Positions 1 to 7,767 of a stretch of 64,000 nt of DNA are shown in pieces (the stretch's first letter is position 1; the number at the start of each line of letters is the position of its first letter). The stretch is from positions 62,001-126,000 of the forward strand of contig NZ_FOLS01000006.1 of the NCBI RefSeq assembly GCF_900112375.1, written 5' to 3'. The notes under the pieces are model-generated. The model did no database searches. It was given only the letters and a program-made list of their open reading frames with translations, and was not told the origin of the DNA. A program made the position numbers and the translations under genes. The stretch comes from Pseudomonas citronellolis (lineage in GTDB: Bacteria > Pseudomonadota > Gammaproteobacteria > Pseudomonadales > Pseudomonadaceae).

Positions 1-123
1 CCCCTGACCCCAGCGGGCGGCCATCGCCCCGGCATCGTCACCAAGGCCGGCGCCTTCGGCAGCCCCGAAGCCCTCTATCGCGCGTGGCGCCACCTGCGCG
101 ACGCGCAACAGTCCCCCTCCTGA
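1..123 (+). CDS. DUF1537 four-carbon acid sugar kinase, C-terminal end (partial)
   Basis: Reading frame 1 is open from the window edge to a TGA at 121-123 and gives the last 40 residues of a protein. The segment PGIVTKAGAFGSPEAL is typical of the C-terminal nucleotide-binding domain of the DUF1537 family (OtnK/DtnK), which phosphorylates four-carbon sugar acids such as threonate or erythronate. The downstream PdxA-family gene starts 18 bases later on the same strand. This is the usual DUF1537-pdxA2 pairing for 4-phospho-threonate or 4-phospho-erythronate oxidation, and it supports the call. The substrate cannot be read from 40 residues. Confidence 0.75.
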   Translation, partial: PLTPAGGHRPGIVTKAGAFGSPEALYRAWRHLRDAQQSPS

Positions 124-141
124 ATTCAGAGTGTCCCAGCA

Positions 142-1143
142 ATGAACGACTATCTTCCCGTAATCGGCATCACCATGGGCGACGCGGCCGGCGTCGGGCC
201 GGAGATCATCGTCAAGAGCCTGGCCAGCGCCGGGCTCCACCGATTCTGCCGCCCGCTGGTGATCGGCGATGCGCAGCGCCTGGAGAAGGCCGACCGGCTG
301 CTCGGCGGGCTGGCCCGGGTGCGGCGCATCGAGGATGCCGACGACGCCCGCTTCGAGCCGGGCGTGATCGACTGCATCGACCTCGGGCTCATCCCCGACG
401 ACCTGCCCTTCGGCGTGCTCTCCCCCGTGGCGGGTGATGCGGCCTACCAGTACATCGCCCGTGCGGTGGACCTGGCCAAGGCCGGGAAGATCGACGCCAT
501 CTGCACCGCCCCGCTGAACAAGGAAGCCCTGCACGCCGGCGGCCACAAGTTTCCCGGCCATACCGAGCTGCTCGCCCACCTGACCAATGTCGACGAGGTC
601 TCGATGATGCTGGTGGCCCCCAAGCTGCGCGTCATCCACGTCACTACCCACATCGGCATCATCGACGCCATACGCCGCATCGAGCCCGGCCTGGTGCAGC
701 GCACCATCGAGCGCGGCCACGAGACCCTGGTGCGCTCCGGCATCCCGCAGCCGCGCATCGGCGTCTGCGGCATCAACCCGCACGCCGGCGAAAACGGTCT
801 GTTCGGCTACGGCGAAGAGGAAGAGAAGATCATCCCCGCCGTCAGCCTGCTGCAGGCGCGGGGCCTGGACGTCACCGGCCCGCTGCCGGCCGACACCCTG
901 TTCTACCGAGCCGGCCGCGGCGACTTCGATCTGGTGGTGGCCATGTACCACGACCAGGGACACGGCCCGGTGAAGGTCCTCGGGCTGGAAGCCGGGGTGA
1001 ACGTCACGGTCGGCCTGGATGTGGTGCGCACCTCGGTGGACCACGGGACCGCCTTCGACATCGCCGGCAAGGGCATCGCCGACGAACGCAGCCTACTGGA
1101 AGCGCTACGTCAGGGCGCGGAACTGGCGAACAGGCCGCGCTGA
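142..1143 (+). CDS. pdxA: PdxA-family 4-phospho-sugar-acid / 4-hydroxythreonine-4-phosphate dehydrogenase
   Basis: The 333-aa protein belongs to the PdxA family of NAD-dependent, metal-requiring oxidative decarboxylases. The three metal-binding histidines are visible at about 170 (VTTH), 214 (NPHAGE) and 270 (YHDQGH), and the N-terminus (GITMGDAAGVGPEI) is the classic family start. It follows the tail of a DUF1537 kinase by 18 bases, so the pair is probably one operon. That context favours a PdxA2 role, oxidising 4-phospho-D-threonate or 4-phospho-D-erythronate in sugar-acid catabolism, over pyridoxal phosphate synthesis. True PdxA usually sits with surA-ksgA. The family call is firm; the substrate is inferred from context. 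Confidence 0.85.
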   Translation: MNDYLPVIGITMGDAAGVGPEIIVKSLASAGLHRFCRPLVIGDAQRLEKADRLLGGLARVRRIEDADDARFEPGVIDCIDLGLIPDDLPFGVLSPVAGDAAYQYIARAVDLAKAGKIDAICTAPLNKEALHAGGHKFPGHTELLAHLTNVDEVSMMLVAPKLRVIHVTTHIGIIDAIRRIEPGLVQRTIERGHETLVRSGIPQPRIGVCGINPHAGENGLFGYGEEEEKIIPAVSLLQARGLDVTGPLPADTLFYRAGRGDFDLVVAMYHDQGHGPVKVLGLEAGVNVTVGLDVVRTSVDHGTAFDIAGKGIADERSLLEALRQGAELANRPR

Positions 1144-1145
1144 AG

Positions 1146-1598
1146 CTACTGCGGCGCCGCCCAGCGGCCCCGGCTGAAGCGCAGCCTTACGCGCAGACGG
1201 CGGTGGGCCTGCGCCGCCAGGCTGTCGGCCGGCAGGCACAGGCCGCGGCTCAGGCGCTGGCCCGGCAGGCGGAAGCGCAGCACGATCAGCGCCGGCAGCG
1301 CGAGGCTGTCGGCGCGCAGTTGCACCGCCTGCCAGCCGTCGGCCGGGCTCCACAGCTGCCAGCCGTCAGCATCGTGGCGCAGGGCGCGGTAGGCGTGGCG
1401 GCTGCGCAGCAGGACCTGGCGCGGCAGCACCCACAGGGCATGGATCAGGCAGAGCAGCAGGCCGGCGGCCTGCCAGAAGGCGGGAATGGCGGCCAGATAC
1501 AGCGCCGCCACGGCGAGCGCCAGGCTCGCCAGGTAGGCCGCCAGCAGCCGATCGGACGGCCGCCAGTGGCACTCGAAGGGTTCACTTCGGTTGGACAC
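1146..1598 (-). CDS. ygfX: YgfX family inner-membrane protein
   Basis: This is a 150-aa protein with a GTG start. Two adjacent hydrophobic segments at about residues 18-60 form a membrane hairpin, followed by a basic soluble tail rich in Arg. Length, topology and the position directly behind sdhE (its start overlaps the sdhE stop by 17 bases) identify YgfX, also called CptA. In E. coli YgfX was described as a toxin acting on cytoskeletal proteins, paired with YgfY/SdhE, but SdhE's established role is flavinylation of succinate dehydrogenase. Whether this YgfX is toxic cannot be judged from sequence. It converges on the pdxA-like gene with 2 bases between the stops. Confidence 0.75.
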   Translation of the reverse strand: MSNRSEPFECHWRPSDRLLAAYLASLALAVAALYLAAIPAFWQAAGLLLCLIHALWVLPRQVLLRSRHAYRALRHDADGWQLWSPADGWQAVQLRADSLALPALIVLRFRLPGQRLSRGLCLPADSLAAQAHRRLRVRLRFSRGRWAAPQ

Positions 1599-1836
1599 GG
1601 TCCAGGATCATGCGCACGATGTGGCGCAGGTCGGCGTCTTCCGGCTCGCCGCGCTGCATGAACCAGCCGAACATGTCCTGGTCCTCGCATTCCAGCAGCT
1701 TGCGGAAACGCGCCTGGTTCTCGGCGTCCAGGCCCGGGTAGACCTCCTGCACGAAGGGCACCAGCAGCACGTCCAGCTCCAGCATGCCGCGGCGGCTGTG
1801 CCAGAAGAGTCGTTTCAGTTCGGTTTCGTCGGTCAT
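1582..1836 (-). CDS. sdhE: FAD assembly factor SdhE
   Basis: This 84-aa protein starts at ATG 1836 ([12 protein letters not shown]). The frame extends further upstream but that extension lacks homology-like features. The family hallmark RRGMLELD, the RGxxE motif that contacts the flavoprotein, lies near residue 16, followed by the acidic [13 protein letters not shown] segment. SdhE helps attach FAD covalently to the succinate dehydrogenase flavoprotein in the cytoplasm. It is co-transcribed with ygfX, whose start lies inside the sdhE stop region. It is divergent from ygfZ, with 162 bases between the starts that must hold both promoters. Confidence 0.9.
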   Translation of the reverse strand: MTDETELKRLFWHSRRGMLELDVLLVPFVQEVYPGLDAENQARFRKLLECEDQDMFGWFMQRGEPEDADLRHIVRMILDRVQPK

Positions 1837-1998
1837 CTGCGGGTCCTCGGCGCTACATCGGAAACCCCACGGCGCGGCGCCAGCCGGATTCCGTGAAGCG
1901 AGCGGCATTATACGCATGCCCTCGCCCGCCGGCACCCGCTGACAAGTACAGGTCCCGGCTCTATCATGGGAAGCCTAACTTTCTTCCAGCGACCCGCA

Positions 1999-2943
1999 AT
2001 GGCCGATTCCGCGTTCTACACCGCCCTGACCCACGAAGCAGTCCTCGCCGTCCGTGGCGCGGACGCCGCCAAGTTCCTGCAGGGCCAACTGACCTGCAAC
2101 CTCAACTACCTCGATGCCACGACCTCCAGCCTGGGCGGCCGCTGCACGCCCAAGGGGCGCATGACCTCCAGCTTCCGCATCGTCGCCGAGGGCGACGGCT
2201 ACCTGCTGGCGATGGCCGCCGAGCTGCTGGAAGGGCAACTGGCCGACCTGAAGAAGTACGCCGTGTTCTCCAAGGCCAGCCTGAGCGACGACAGCGCCGC
2301 CTGGGTCCGCTTCGGCCTGAGCGGCGGCGACGCCGTGCTCGCCGGCCTCGGCCTGGAACTGCCCGCCGAGGCCGACCGCGTGGCGCGCAACGGCGAGCTG
2401 CTGGCCATCGGCCTGGGCCACGGCCGCGCCGAACTCTGGGTGCCGGCGGCCCGCGCCGGCGAAGTGCGCGAGGCGCTCGACGCCGGCCTGGACGAAGGCA
2501 CCCTCAACGACTGGCTGCTGGGCCAGGTGCGCGCCGGCGTCGGCCAGGTCTTCGGCGCCACCCGCGAGCTGTTCATCCCGCAGATGATCAATCTGCAGGC
2601 GGTCGGCGGCGTGAGCTTCAAGAAAGGCTGCTACACCGGCCAGGAAATCGTCGCGCGCATGCAGTACCTCGGCCGCCTCAAGCGCCGCCTGCACCGCCTG
2701 GAGCTGGACGCCGCCGAGCTGCCCGAGCCGGGCGCCGCGCTGTTCTCGCCGGTGCACGGCAGCAGCGTCGGCGAAGTGGTGCTGGCCGCCCGCGCCGCCG
2801 AAGGCATCGAGCTGCTGGCGGTGCTGCAGGACGACGCCGTGGCCGACGGCCGCGTGCGCCTCGGCCAGGCCGAGGACGGCCCGGCCCTGCGCCTGCTGAC
2901 GCTGCCCTACGTTCTCGACAGCGACCGCGAAATCCAGCGCTGA
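1999..2943 (+). CDS. ygfZ: tRNA-modifying / folate-binding protein YgfZ
   Basis: The 314-aa protein is a YgfZ homolog of the GcvT/COG0354 fold. It helps maintain iron-sulfur enzymes in a folate-dependent way, including those that modify tRNA. The diagnostic K-G-C-Y-x-G-Q-E motif is present at about residues 209-216, and the N-terminus (LRGxDAxKFLQGQLTxN-like) matches the folate-binding aminomethyltransferase fold. I chose ATG 1999 over the in-frame ATG at 1966 because MADSAF begins the conserved part and the 11 preceding residues look like leader sequence. It is divergent from sdhE, an arrangement common in gamma-proteobacteria. Confidence 0.9.
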   Translation: MADSAFYTALTHEAVLAVRGADAAKFLQGQLTCNLNYLDATTSSLGGRCTPKGRMTSSFRIVAEGDGYLLAMAAELLEGQLADLKKYAVFSKASLSDDSAAWVRFGLSGGDAVLAGLGLELPAEADRVARNGELLAIGLGHGRAELWVPAARAGEVREALDAGLDEGTLNDWLLGQVRAGVGQVFGATRELFIPQMINLQAVGGVSFKKGCYTGQEIVARMQYLGRLKRRLHRLELDAAELPEPGAALFSPVHGSSVGEVVLAARAAEGIELLAVLQDDAVADGRVRLGQAEDGPALRLLTLPYVLDSDREIQR

Positions 2944-2991
2944 CCGAATCGCCTGCCGGGTGGGGAGCCCGGCGTCCCTCAAGGAAACGCC

Positions 2992-3828
2992 ATGAGCAAG
3001 CTTGCCGAAAAAGTACAACAGGAACTGCTGCGGGCCATCGACAACGACGAACTGGTGCTGCCCACCCTGCCCGAGGTGGCGCTGCGGGTCCGCGAGGCGG
3101 CGGAGGACCCGGACGTCAGCATCCATGACCTGGCCCGGGTGATCGGCAACGACGCCGCGCTCACCGCGCGCATCATCAAGGTGGTGAACAGCCCGCTGCT
3201 GCGCACCAACAAGGAAATCACCGACCTGCAGATGGCCATCGGCCGCCTGGGCATCAACTACACCAGCAACCTGGCCACGGGCCTGGCCATGGAGCAGATG
3301 TTCCAGGCCACCTCCGACGTGGTCGACCGCAAGATGCGCGAGGTGTGGAACAAGAGCGTCGAGGTCGCCGGCATCTGCCACGCGCTGTGCCGCCACTACA
3401 CCCGGCTGATGCCCGACCAGGCGACCCTCGCCGGCCTGGTGCACCAGATCGGCGTGCTGCCGATCCTCACCTACGCCGAGGAGAACAGCGAACTGCTGGC
3501 CGACTCCATCAGCCTCAACCACGTGATCGAGCGCATCCACCCGATCATCGGCGACCGCATCCTCAAGGCCTGGGAATTCCCCGCGCCCATCGCCGAAGTG
3601 CCCGGCCACTACCTGGACTTCACCCGCGACTCCGCCAAGGCCGACTACGTGGACATCGTCCAGGTCGCCACCCTGCAGAGCTACCTAGGCAGCCAGCATC
3701 CCTTCACCGAGCTGGACTGGAGCGGCATCCCGTCCTTCGCCAAGCTGGGCATCGACCCGCAGGCCAACCTCAACGAGGACGAGGACCTGTCGGCCGCCAT
3801 GGAGGCGGCGATGGGGATGTTGCAGTAG
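2992..3828 (+). CDS. HDOD domain protein
   Basis: The 278-aa protein is almost entirely one HDOD domain (about residues 20-220). HDOD is an HD-related output domain that lacks phosphodiesterase activity in most members and acts in signalling. Typical features are the LPTLPEVALRVREAAEDP opening, the VIGNDAALTARIIKVVNSP helix pair and the LAGLVHQIGVLPIL core. No receiver or GGDEF domain is attached. It lies 48 bases after ygfZ on the same strand with a good ribosome site (AAGGAAACGCC before ATG), so it may be co-transcribed. Its specific role is unknown. Confidence 0.8.
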   Translation: MSKLAEKVQQELLRAIDNDELVLPTLPEVALRVREAAEDPDVSIHDLARVIGNDAALTARIIKVVNSPLLRTNKEITDLQMAIGRLGINYTSNLATGLAMEQMFQATSDVVDRKMREVWNKSVEVAGICHALCRHYTRLMPDQATLAGLVHQIGVLPILTYAEENSELLADSISLNHVIERIHPIIGDRILKAWEFPAPIAEVPGHYLDFTRDSAKADYVDIVQVATLQSYLGSQHPFTELDWSGIPSFAKLGIDPQANLNEDEDLSAAMEAAMGMLQ

Positions 3829-3858
3829 GTCACCGGTCCGGCGTTGGCGCAGGGCTCT

Positions 3859-4177
3859 TCGTAGGAGCGAGCTCGCTCGCGAATAGCGTTCTACCGGAAA
3901 GGTTTGGTGTCACTCCGAAGAGCGCCCTCTCCCTAACCCTCTCCCTGAAGGGAGAGGGGACCGTTCGGAGCGTTTGGATATTCCAGTGTTAGCCGGTAAG
4001 CATTGAAATTTCCGGCTAACACCATGTTCTCAGCCGGCACGGACAAGCCCCCTCTCCCTTCAGGGCGGGGCGCGCAGCCGAGGGCTGGGGAGAGGGAGCG
4101 GAGTCAATCCAAACACCGAAGCCCGGCGGCAAGCGCTATTCGCGAGCAAGAACTAGGCGTCCCCCTCGCTCCTACGA
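3859..4177. repeat. Compound nested palindromic element, copy 1
   Basis: This fills most of the gene-free stretch 3829-4184. The outer arms are REP-like (TAGGAGCGAGCTCGCTCGCGAA at the left and a complementary arm at the right). Inside lies a CCCTCTCCCT/AGGGAGAGGG pair at about 3930-3960 and 4048-4100. The centre is a perfect 9-base inverted repeat GTTAGCCGG/CCGGCTAAC at 3988-4020. The same order of parts recurs at 16103-16408. No ORF of note is inside. The right outer arm carries a 14-base insertion (AACTAGGCGTCCCC) also seen near 25026. Confidence 0.75.
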
Positions 4178-4184
4178 AAAGCAC

Positions 4185-5600
4185 CTACCCAAGCCTCGCC
4201 TCTTCCACCAGAAAACTCACCCGCACCAGCAACCCACCCAACTCGCCATGGGCCAGCTCGATACGAGCCCGGTGTGCCGCGCAGATCTCCCCAACGATCG
4301 CCAGCCCCAGCCCGGTGCCCTCCTGGCGCTTGCGGTAGAAGCGGCCGAAGACCTTGTCGCGCTCCTCCGCCGGGATGCCCGGGCCGTCGTCCTCGATCTC
4401 CAGCACGGCCGGCGGCTCGACGCGGATCACCACGTTGCCGGCGGCATGGGCCAGGGCGTTGGCCACCAGGTTGTCGAGCAGTTCGTGGAGCAGCGTCGGA
4501 TCGCCCTTGATCCACACCGGCCGCTCGGCCTCCAGGGCCAGGGCCACGCCGCGTGCGTGGGCCAGCGGCGCCAGCACCATGCCCTGCTCGCGGGCCAGGG
4601 CGCCCAGTTCGATGACCTCGCCGCCGCCCTCGGCGATGGCCCGGGCGCCGCTTTCCACCCGCGCCAGGGACAGCAACTGGTTGGCCAGCCCGGTGACGCG
4701 GTCGGTGTACTGCACCGCTTCTTCCAGCGTCTCGCGCCAGCGCTGCGGCTCCTGCTCGCGCAGGCCCAGCTCCAGCCGCGCCTTGAGCGCCGCCAGCGGC
4801 GTGCGCAGTTCGTGGGAGGCTTCGGCGATGAACTGCGACTGGCGCTCGAACAGGCTGCGCAGGCGCACGGTGAAATGGTTCAGCGCCGCCACCAGCGGGC
4901 GCAGTTCACGCTGCACCGCCACCGGCGGCAGGGGCCGCAGGTCGTCCGCCTGGCGCTCCTCCACCGCCGCGCGCAGGCGGTCGAGCGGGCGCAGGCCGGC
5001 GCTCACCGCGTACCAGACCATGACCAGCGCGGCCAGCGCCGACAGCGCCAGGTTGAGCAGGGTGTCGGTGAGCAGCTCGCGGGCCAGGCGCTCGCGGGCG
5101 CCGAGGGTCTCGGCCACGCGGATTTCCGCCATGCCGTTGACCGTCGGCTGGCTGACCGGCTGCAGCAGGCTGACCACGCGCACGCCCTGGCCCTGGTATT
5201 CGCTGTCGTAGAAGCGCGCCAGCGCCGGATAGTCGTCGGTGCGCGGCGTTCCCGGCGGCGGCGCCGGCAGGTTCTCGTAGCCGGAAATGGACTGCCCCCG
5301 GGTATCGATAACCTGGTAGAAGATGCGCCCGGCGCTGTCGTAGGCGAAGCTGTCCAGGGCCACGTAGGGCACGTTGGCGCGCAAACTGCCGTCGCTGTCG
5401 TAGAGGCCGTCGGCGATGTCCCGCGCCGAAGCCAGCAGGGTGCGGTCGTAGGCGATGTCCGAGGCGTGGCGGGCACGCTGGTAGGTGGCCAGGCTGCCCA
5501 GCAGGAGCAGCACCAGCAGCAATCCGCCCAGGCGCCACAGCAGGCGCCAGCGCAGGCTGCCGGAACCAGGCAGGGCCAGGCGCCGGAGCACCTCAGGCAT
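4185..5600 (-). CDS. tctE: Sensor histidine kinase, TctE-like
   Basis: This is a 471-aa membrane kinase. It has a transmembrane helix at about 20-40, a periplasmic sensor region at about 41-180 and a second helix at about 181-203. A HAMP-like linker follows, then the dimerisation/H-box ASHELRTPLA (phospho-accepting His 263), an N-box with DNLVANALAHA, and G-boxes around DDGPGIP and GTGLGLAIV. The start at ATG 5600 overlaps the response regulator stop by 8 bases, which is why I preferred it over the longer frame. Context (divergent OprD porin and TctCBA) points to sensing of citrate or related tricarboxylates. The ligand itself is inferred. Confidence 0.88.
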   Translation of the reverse strand: MPEVLRRLALPGSGSLRWRLLWRLGGLLLVLLLLGSLATYQRARHASDIAYDRTLLASARDIADGLYDSDGSLRANVPYVALDSFAYDSAGRIFYQVIDTRGQSISGYENLPAPPPGTPRTDDYPALARFYDSEYQGQGVRVVSLLQPVSQPTVNGMAEIRVAETLGARERLARELLTDTLLNLALSALAALVMVWYAVSAGLRPLDRLRAAVEERQADDLRPLPPVAVQRELRPLVAALNHFTVRLRSLFERQSQFIAEASHELRTPLAALKARLELGLREQEPQRWRETLEEAVQYTDRVTGLANQLLSLARVESGARAIAEGGGEVIELGALAREQGMVLAPLAHARGVALALEAERPVWIKGDPTLLHELLDNLVANALAHAAGNVVIRVEPPAVLEIEDDGPGIPAEERDKVFGRFYRKRQEGTGLGLAIVGEICAAHRARIELAHGELGGLLVRVSFLVEEARLG

Positions 5601-6264
5601 CCACGGCCTCGAGCAGGTAGCCCAGGCCGCGGAAGGTGACGATGCGCACCGCGTCGCCTTCCAGCTTCTTGCGCAGGCGGTGCACGTAGATTTCGATGGC
5701 GTCGGCGCTGGCATCCTGGTCCAGGCCGAACACCTGGGCGGCCAACTGTTCCTTGCTCAACACCCGTCCGGGGCGGGCGATCAGCGCTTCCAGCACGGCC
5801 TGCTCGCGGGAGGTCAGGGTCAGCGCCTCGCCGGCCAGGGTGAAACGCCGCGCGCCCAGGTCGTAGACCAGCTCGCCGCAGCGCTGCTGCTGTTCGCCGC
5901 CGAGCACGCTGCGCCGCAGCAGGGCCTTCACCCGCGCTTCCAGCTCGCTCAGCTCGAAGGGCTTGGCCAGGTAATCGTCGGCGCCGAGGTTGAGGCCATG
6001 GACGCGGTCCTTGACCTCGCCGCGGGCGGTCAGCATCAGCACCGGCAGGGTCTTGCCGCGGCCGCGCAGGCGCGCCAGCACCTCGAAGCCGTCCAGGCGC
6101 GGCAGGCCGACATCGAGAATGGCCAGGGCGTATTCCTCGCTGGCCAGGGCCAGGTCGGCGGCCACCCCGTCGCGCAGCAGGTCGACCGTCCAGCCCGCGC
6201 CCTTGAGCGCCTGCTGCACGCTGTCGCCCAGTTGCGGATGGTCTTCGACCAGAAGGATGCGCAC
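5593..6264 (-). CDS. tctD: OmpR-type response regulator, TctD-like
   Basis: The 223-aa protein has an N-terminal receiver domain with the acidic pair near residues 7-8, phosphorylation site Asp 51 (ILDVGLP), a Thr/Ala switch in MLTARGE and Lys at YLAKPF. A C-terminal winged-helix DNA-binding domain (about 125-220) ends in EIYVHRLRKKLEGD, the OmpR/PhoB recognition type. It is translationally coupled to the kinase gene, with an 8-base overlap. It is divergent from the porin-tctCBA operon, which it probably activates. The 185 bases between start codons hold TGAA repeats that could be its operator. Confidence 0.9.
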   Translation of the reverse strand: MRILLVEDHPQLGDSVQQALKGAGWTVDLLRDGVAADLALASEEYALAILDVGLPRLDGFEVLARLRGRGKTLPVLMLTARGEVKDRVHGLNLGADDYLAKPFELSELEARVKALLRRSVLGGEQQQRCGELVYDLGARRFTLAGEALTLTSREQAVLEALIARPGRVLSKEQLAAQVFGLDQDASADAIEIYVHRLRKKLEGDAVRIVTFRGLGYLLEAVDA

Positions 6265-6324
6265 GGCGGTATTCCTCGCTCGGATGTGGACAGGTGCACG
6301 CAGTTTACCCGCCCACGGGCGCCT

Positions 6325-6366
6325 GTGAACGGCTGAAAGCCTGGTGAAAGGCAGCGGCGCTAGGAT
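6325..6366 (+). promoter_or_regulatory. Candidate operator/promoter of the porin-tctCBA operon
   Basis: Three TGAA-containing repeats lie at 6326, 6334 and 6345 within GTGAACGGCTGAAAGCCTGGTGAAAGG. A TAGGAT -10-like hexamer follows at 6361-6366. The repeats sit where the -35 element would be, the usual position for an OmpR-family activator. The assignment to TctD is inference; only the repeats are seen. Confidence 0.35.
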
Positions 6367-6449
6367 CGCCCCTCAGACGACGAAGATCGTCCCCAAATCG
6401 GCTGGCGGCGTGGCGCCATCCACACAAGAACAAGAAATGGAGTCCACCG

Positions 6450-7742
6450 ATGCTGACTGTCCAGCACCCGGCCCGTGGGGCCAATCCCGTCCTGTTCCGT
6501 GTTTTTCCCGCCGGTTTCGGCGCGGCCCTGGCCCTTGGCGGCCTGGCTGGGGAAGCCGACGCCTCCGGCTTCATCGAAGACAGCAGCCTGAAGCTGCAGA
6601 CGCAGAACATCTACTTCAACCGCGACTTCCGCGACGGCGCCGGCCAGTCCAAGCGCGAGGAGTGGGCGCAAGGTTTCATCCTCGACTTCCAGTCCGGCTA
6701 CACCGACGGCACCGTCGGCGTCGGCCTGGATGCCCTGGGCATGCTCGGCCTGAAGCTCGACTCCAGCCCCGACCGCACCGGCAGCGGCCTGCTGCCCACC
6801 CACGACGACGGCCGCGCCGCCGACGAGTACAGCAAGCTCGGGCTGACCGCCAAGTTCAAGGTCTCGCAGACCGAACTCAAGCTCGGCAGCCTGATCCCCG
6901 ACCTGCCCACCCTGCAGCCCAACGACAGCCGCCTGTTCCCGCAGATATTCGAGGGCGGCCTGCTGGAGTCCCGCGACCTGCCCGGCCTGACCTTCACCGG
7001 CGGGCGCCTGGAAAAGGCCATCGACCGCGACTCCACCGATGCCCAGGACCTGGCGCTGAACAACAAGAACAAGCGCTTCACCGGCAGCGTCGCCGGCGAG
7101 CACTACGACCTGGCCGGCGGCGACTACAAGTTCGACGACCACTTCACCGGCCGCTACCACTACGCCGAGCTGGACGAGGTGTACCGCCAGCACTTCATCG
7201 GCCTGCTCAGCAGCCACAAGCTGGGCGACGGCAAGCTGACCACCGACTGGCGCCTGGCGATCAGCGACGACGACGGCGCCGCCCGCGGCGGCAGGATCGA
7301 CAACCGCGCCTTCAACGCCATGCTCGGCTACGCCATCGGCGCCAACAAGTTCAGCGTCGGCTGGCAGCAGATGGACGGCGACAGCGCCTTCCCCTACATC
7401 GACGGCAGCAACCCCTACCTGGTGAACTTCGTCCAGGTCGGCGACTTCGCCGAGACCAAGGAACGCTCCTGGCAGCTGCGCCACGACTTCGACTTCGCCG
7501 TGTTCGGCCTGCCCGGCCTGACCCTGATGAACCGCTACCTCAAGGGCGACAACGCCGAGATCAACGGGCGCGCCGGCGAAGGCCGCGAGTGGGAACGCAA
7601 CACCGACCTCAAGTACGTGGTGCAGAGCGGCCCGCTGAAGGACTTCGGCGTGCGCCTGCGCAACGCCACCTACCGTTCCAACTTCGCCCGCAACGCCGAC
7701 GAAACCCGCGTCTACCTCACCTACTCCCTGGCGATCTGGTAA
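6450..7742 (+). CDS. OprD-family outer-membrane porin (OpdH-like)
   Basis: This 430-aa protein has a signal peptide (about residues 1-38, cleavage near ADASG). The body is typical of OprD porins: the N-terminal GFIEDSSLKLQTQNIYFNRDFRDG segment type, many alternating beta-strand stretches, and a C-terminal strand ending in aromatic Trp (YSLAIW). OprD-family channels take up small carboxylates and amino acids. Being first in an operon with tctCBA and opposite a TctDE system, it most resembles OpdH, the tricarboxylate/cis-aconitate porin of P. aeruginosa. The OpdH identity rests mainly on context. Confidence 0.85.
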   Translation: MLTVQHPARGANPVLFRVFPAGFGAALALGGLAGEADASGFIEDSSLKLQTQNIYFNRDFRDGAGQSKREEWAQGFILDFQSGYTDGTVGVGLDALGMLGLKLDSSPDRTGSGLLPTHDDGRAADEYSKLGLTAKFKVSQTELKLGSLIPDLPTLQPNDSRLFPQIFEGGLLESRDLPGLTFTGGRLEKAIDRDSTDAQDLALNNKNKRFTGSVAGEHYDLAGGDYKFDDHFTGRYHYAELDEVYRQHFIGLLSSHKLGDGKLTTDWRLAISDDDGAARGGRIDNRAFNAMLGYAIGANKFSVGWQQMDGDSAFPYIDGSNPYLVNFVQVGDFAETKERSWQLRHDFDFAVFGLPGLTLMNRYLKGDNAEINGRAGEGREWERNTDLKYVVQSGPLKDFGVRLRNATYRSNFARNADETRVYLTYSLAIW

Positions 7743-7767
7743 ACAACAACAAGAAGAGGCCCCGATA

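Noticed and set aside
1975-3609. 544-aa open frame antisense to ygfZ and the HDOD gene
   Set aside because: It is His/Val/Gly/Gln-rich shadow translation of high-GC genes on the opposite strand. The real genes have clear family motifs.
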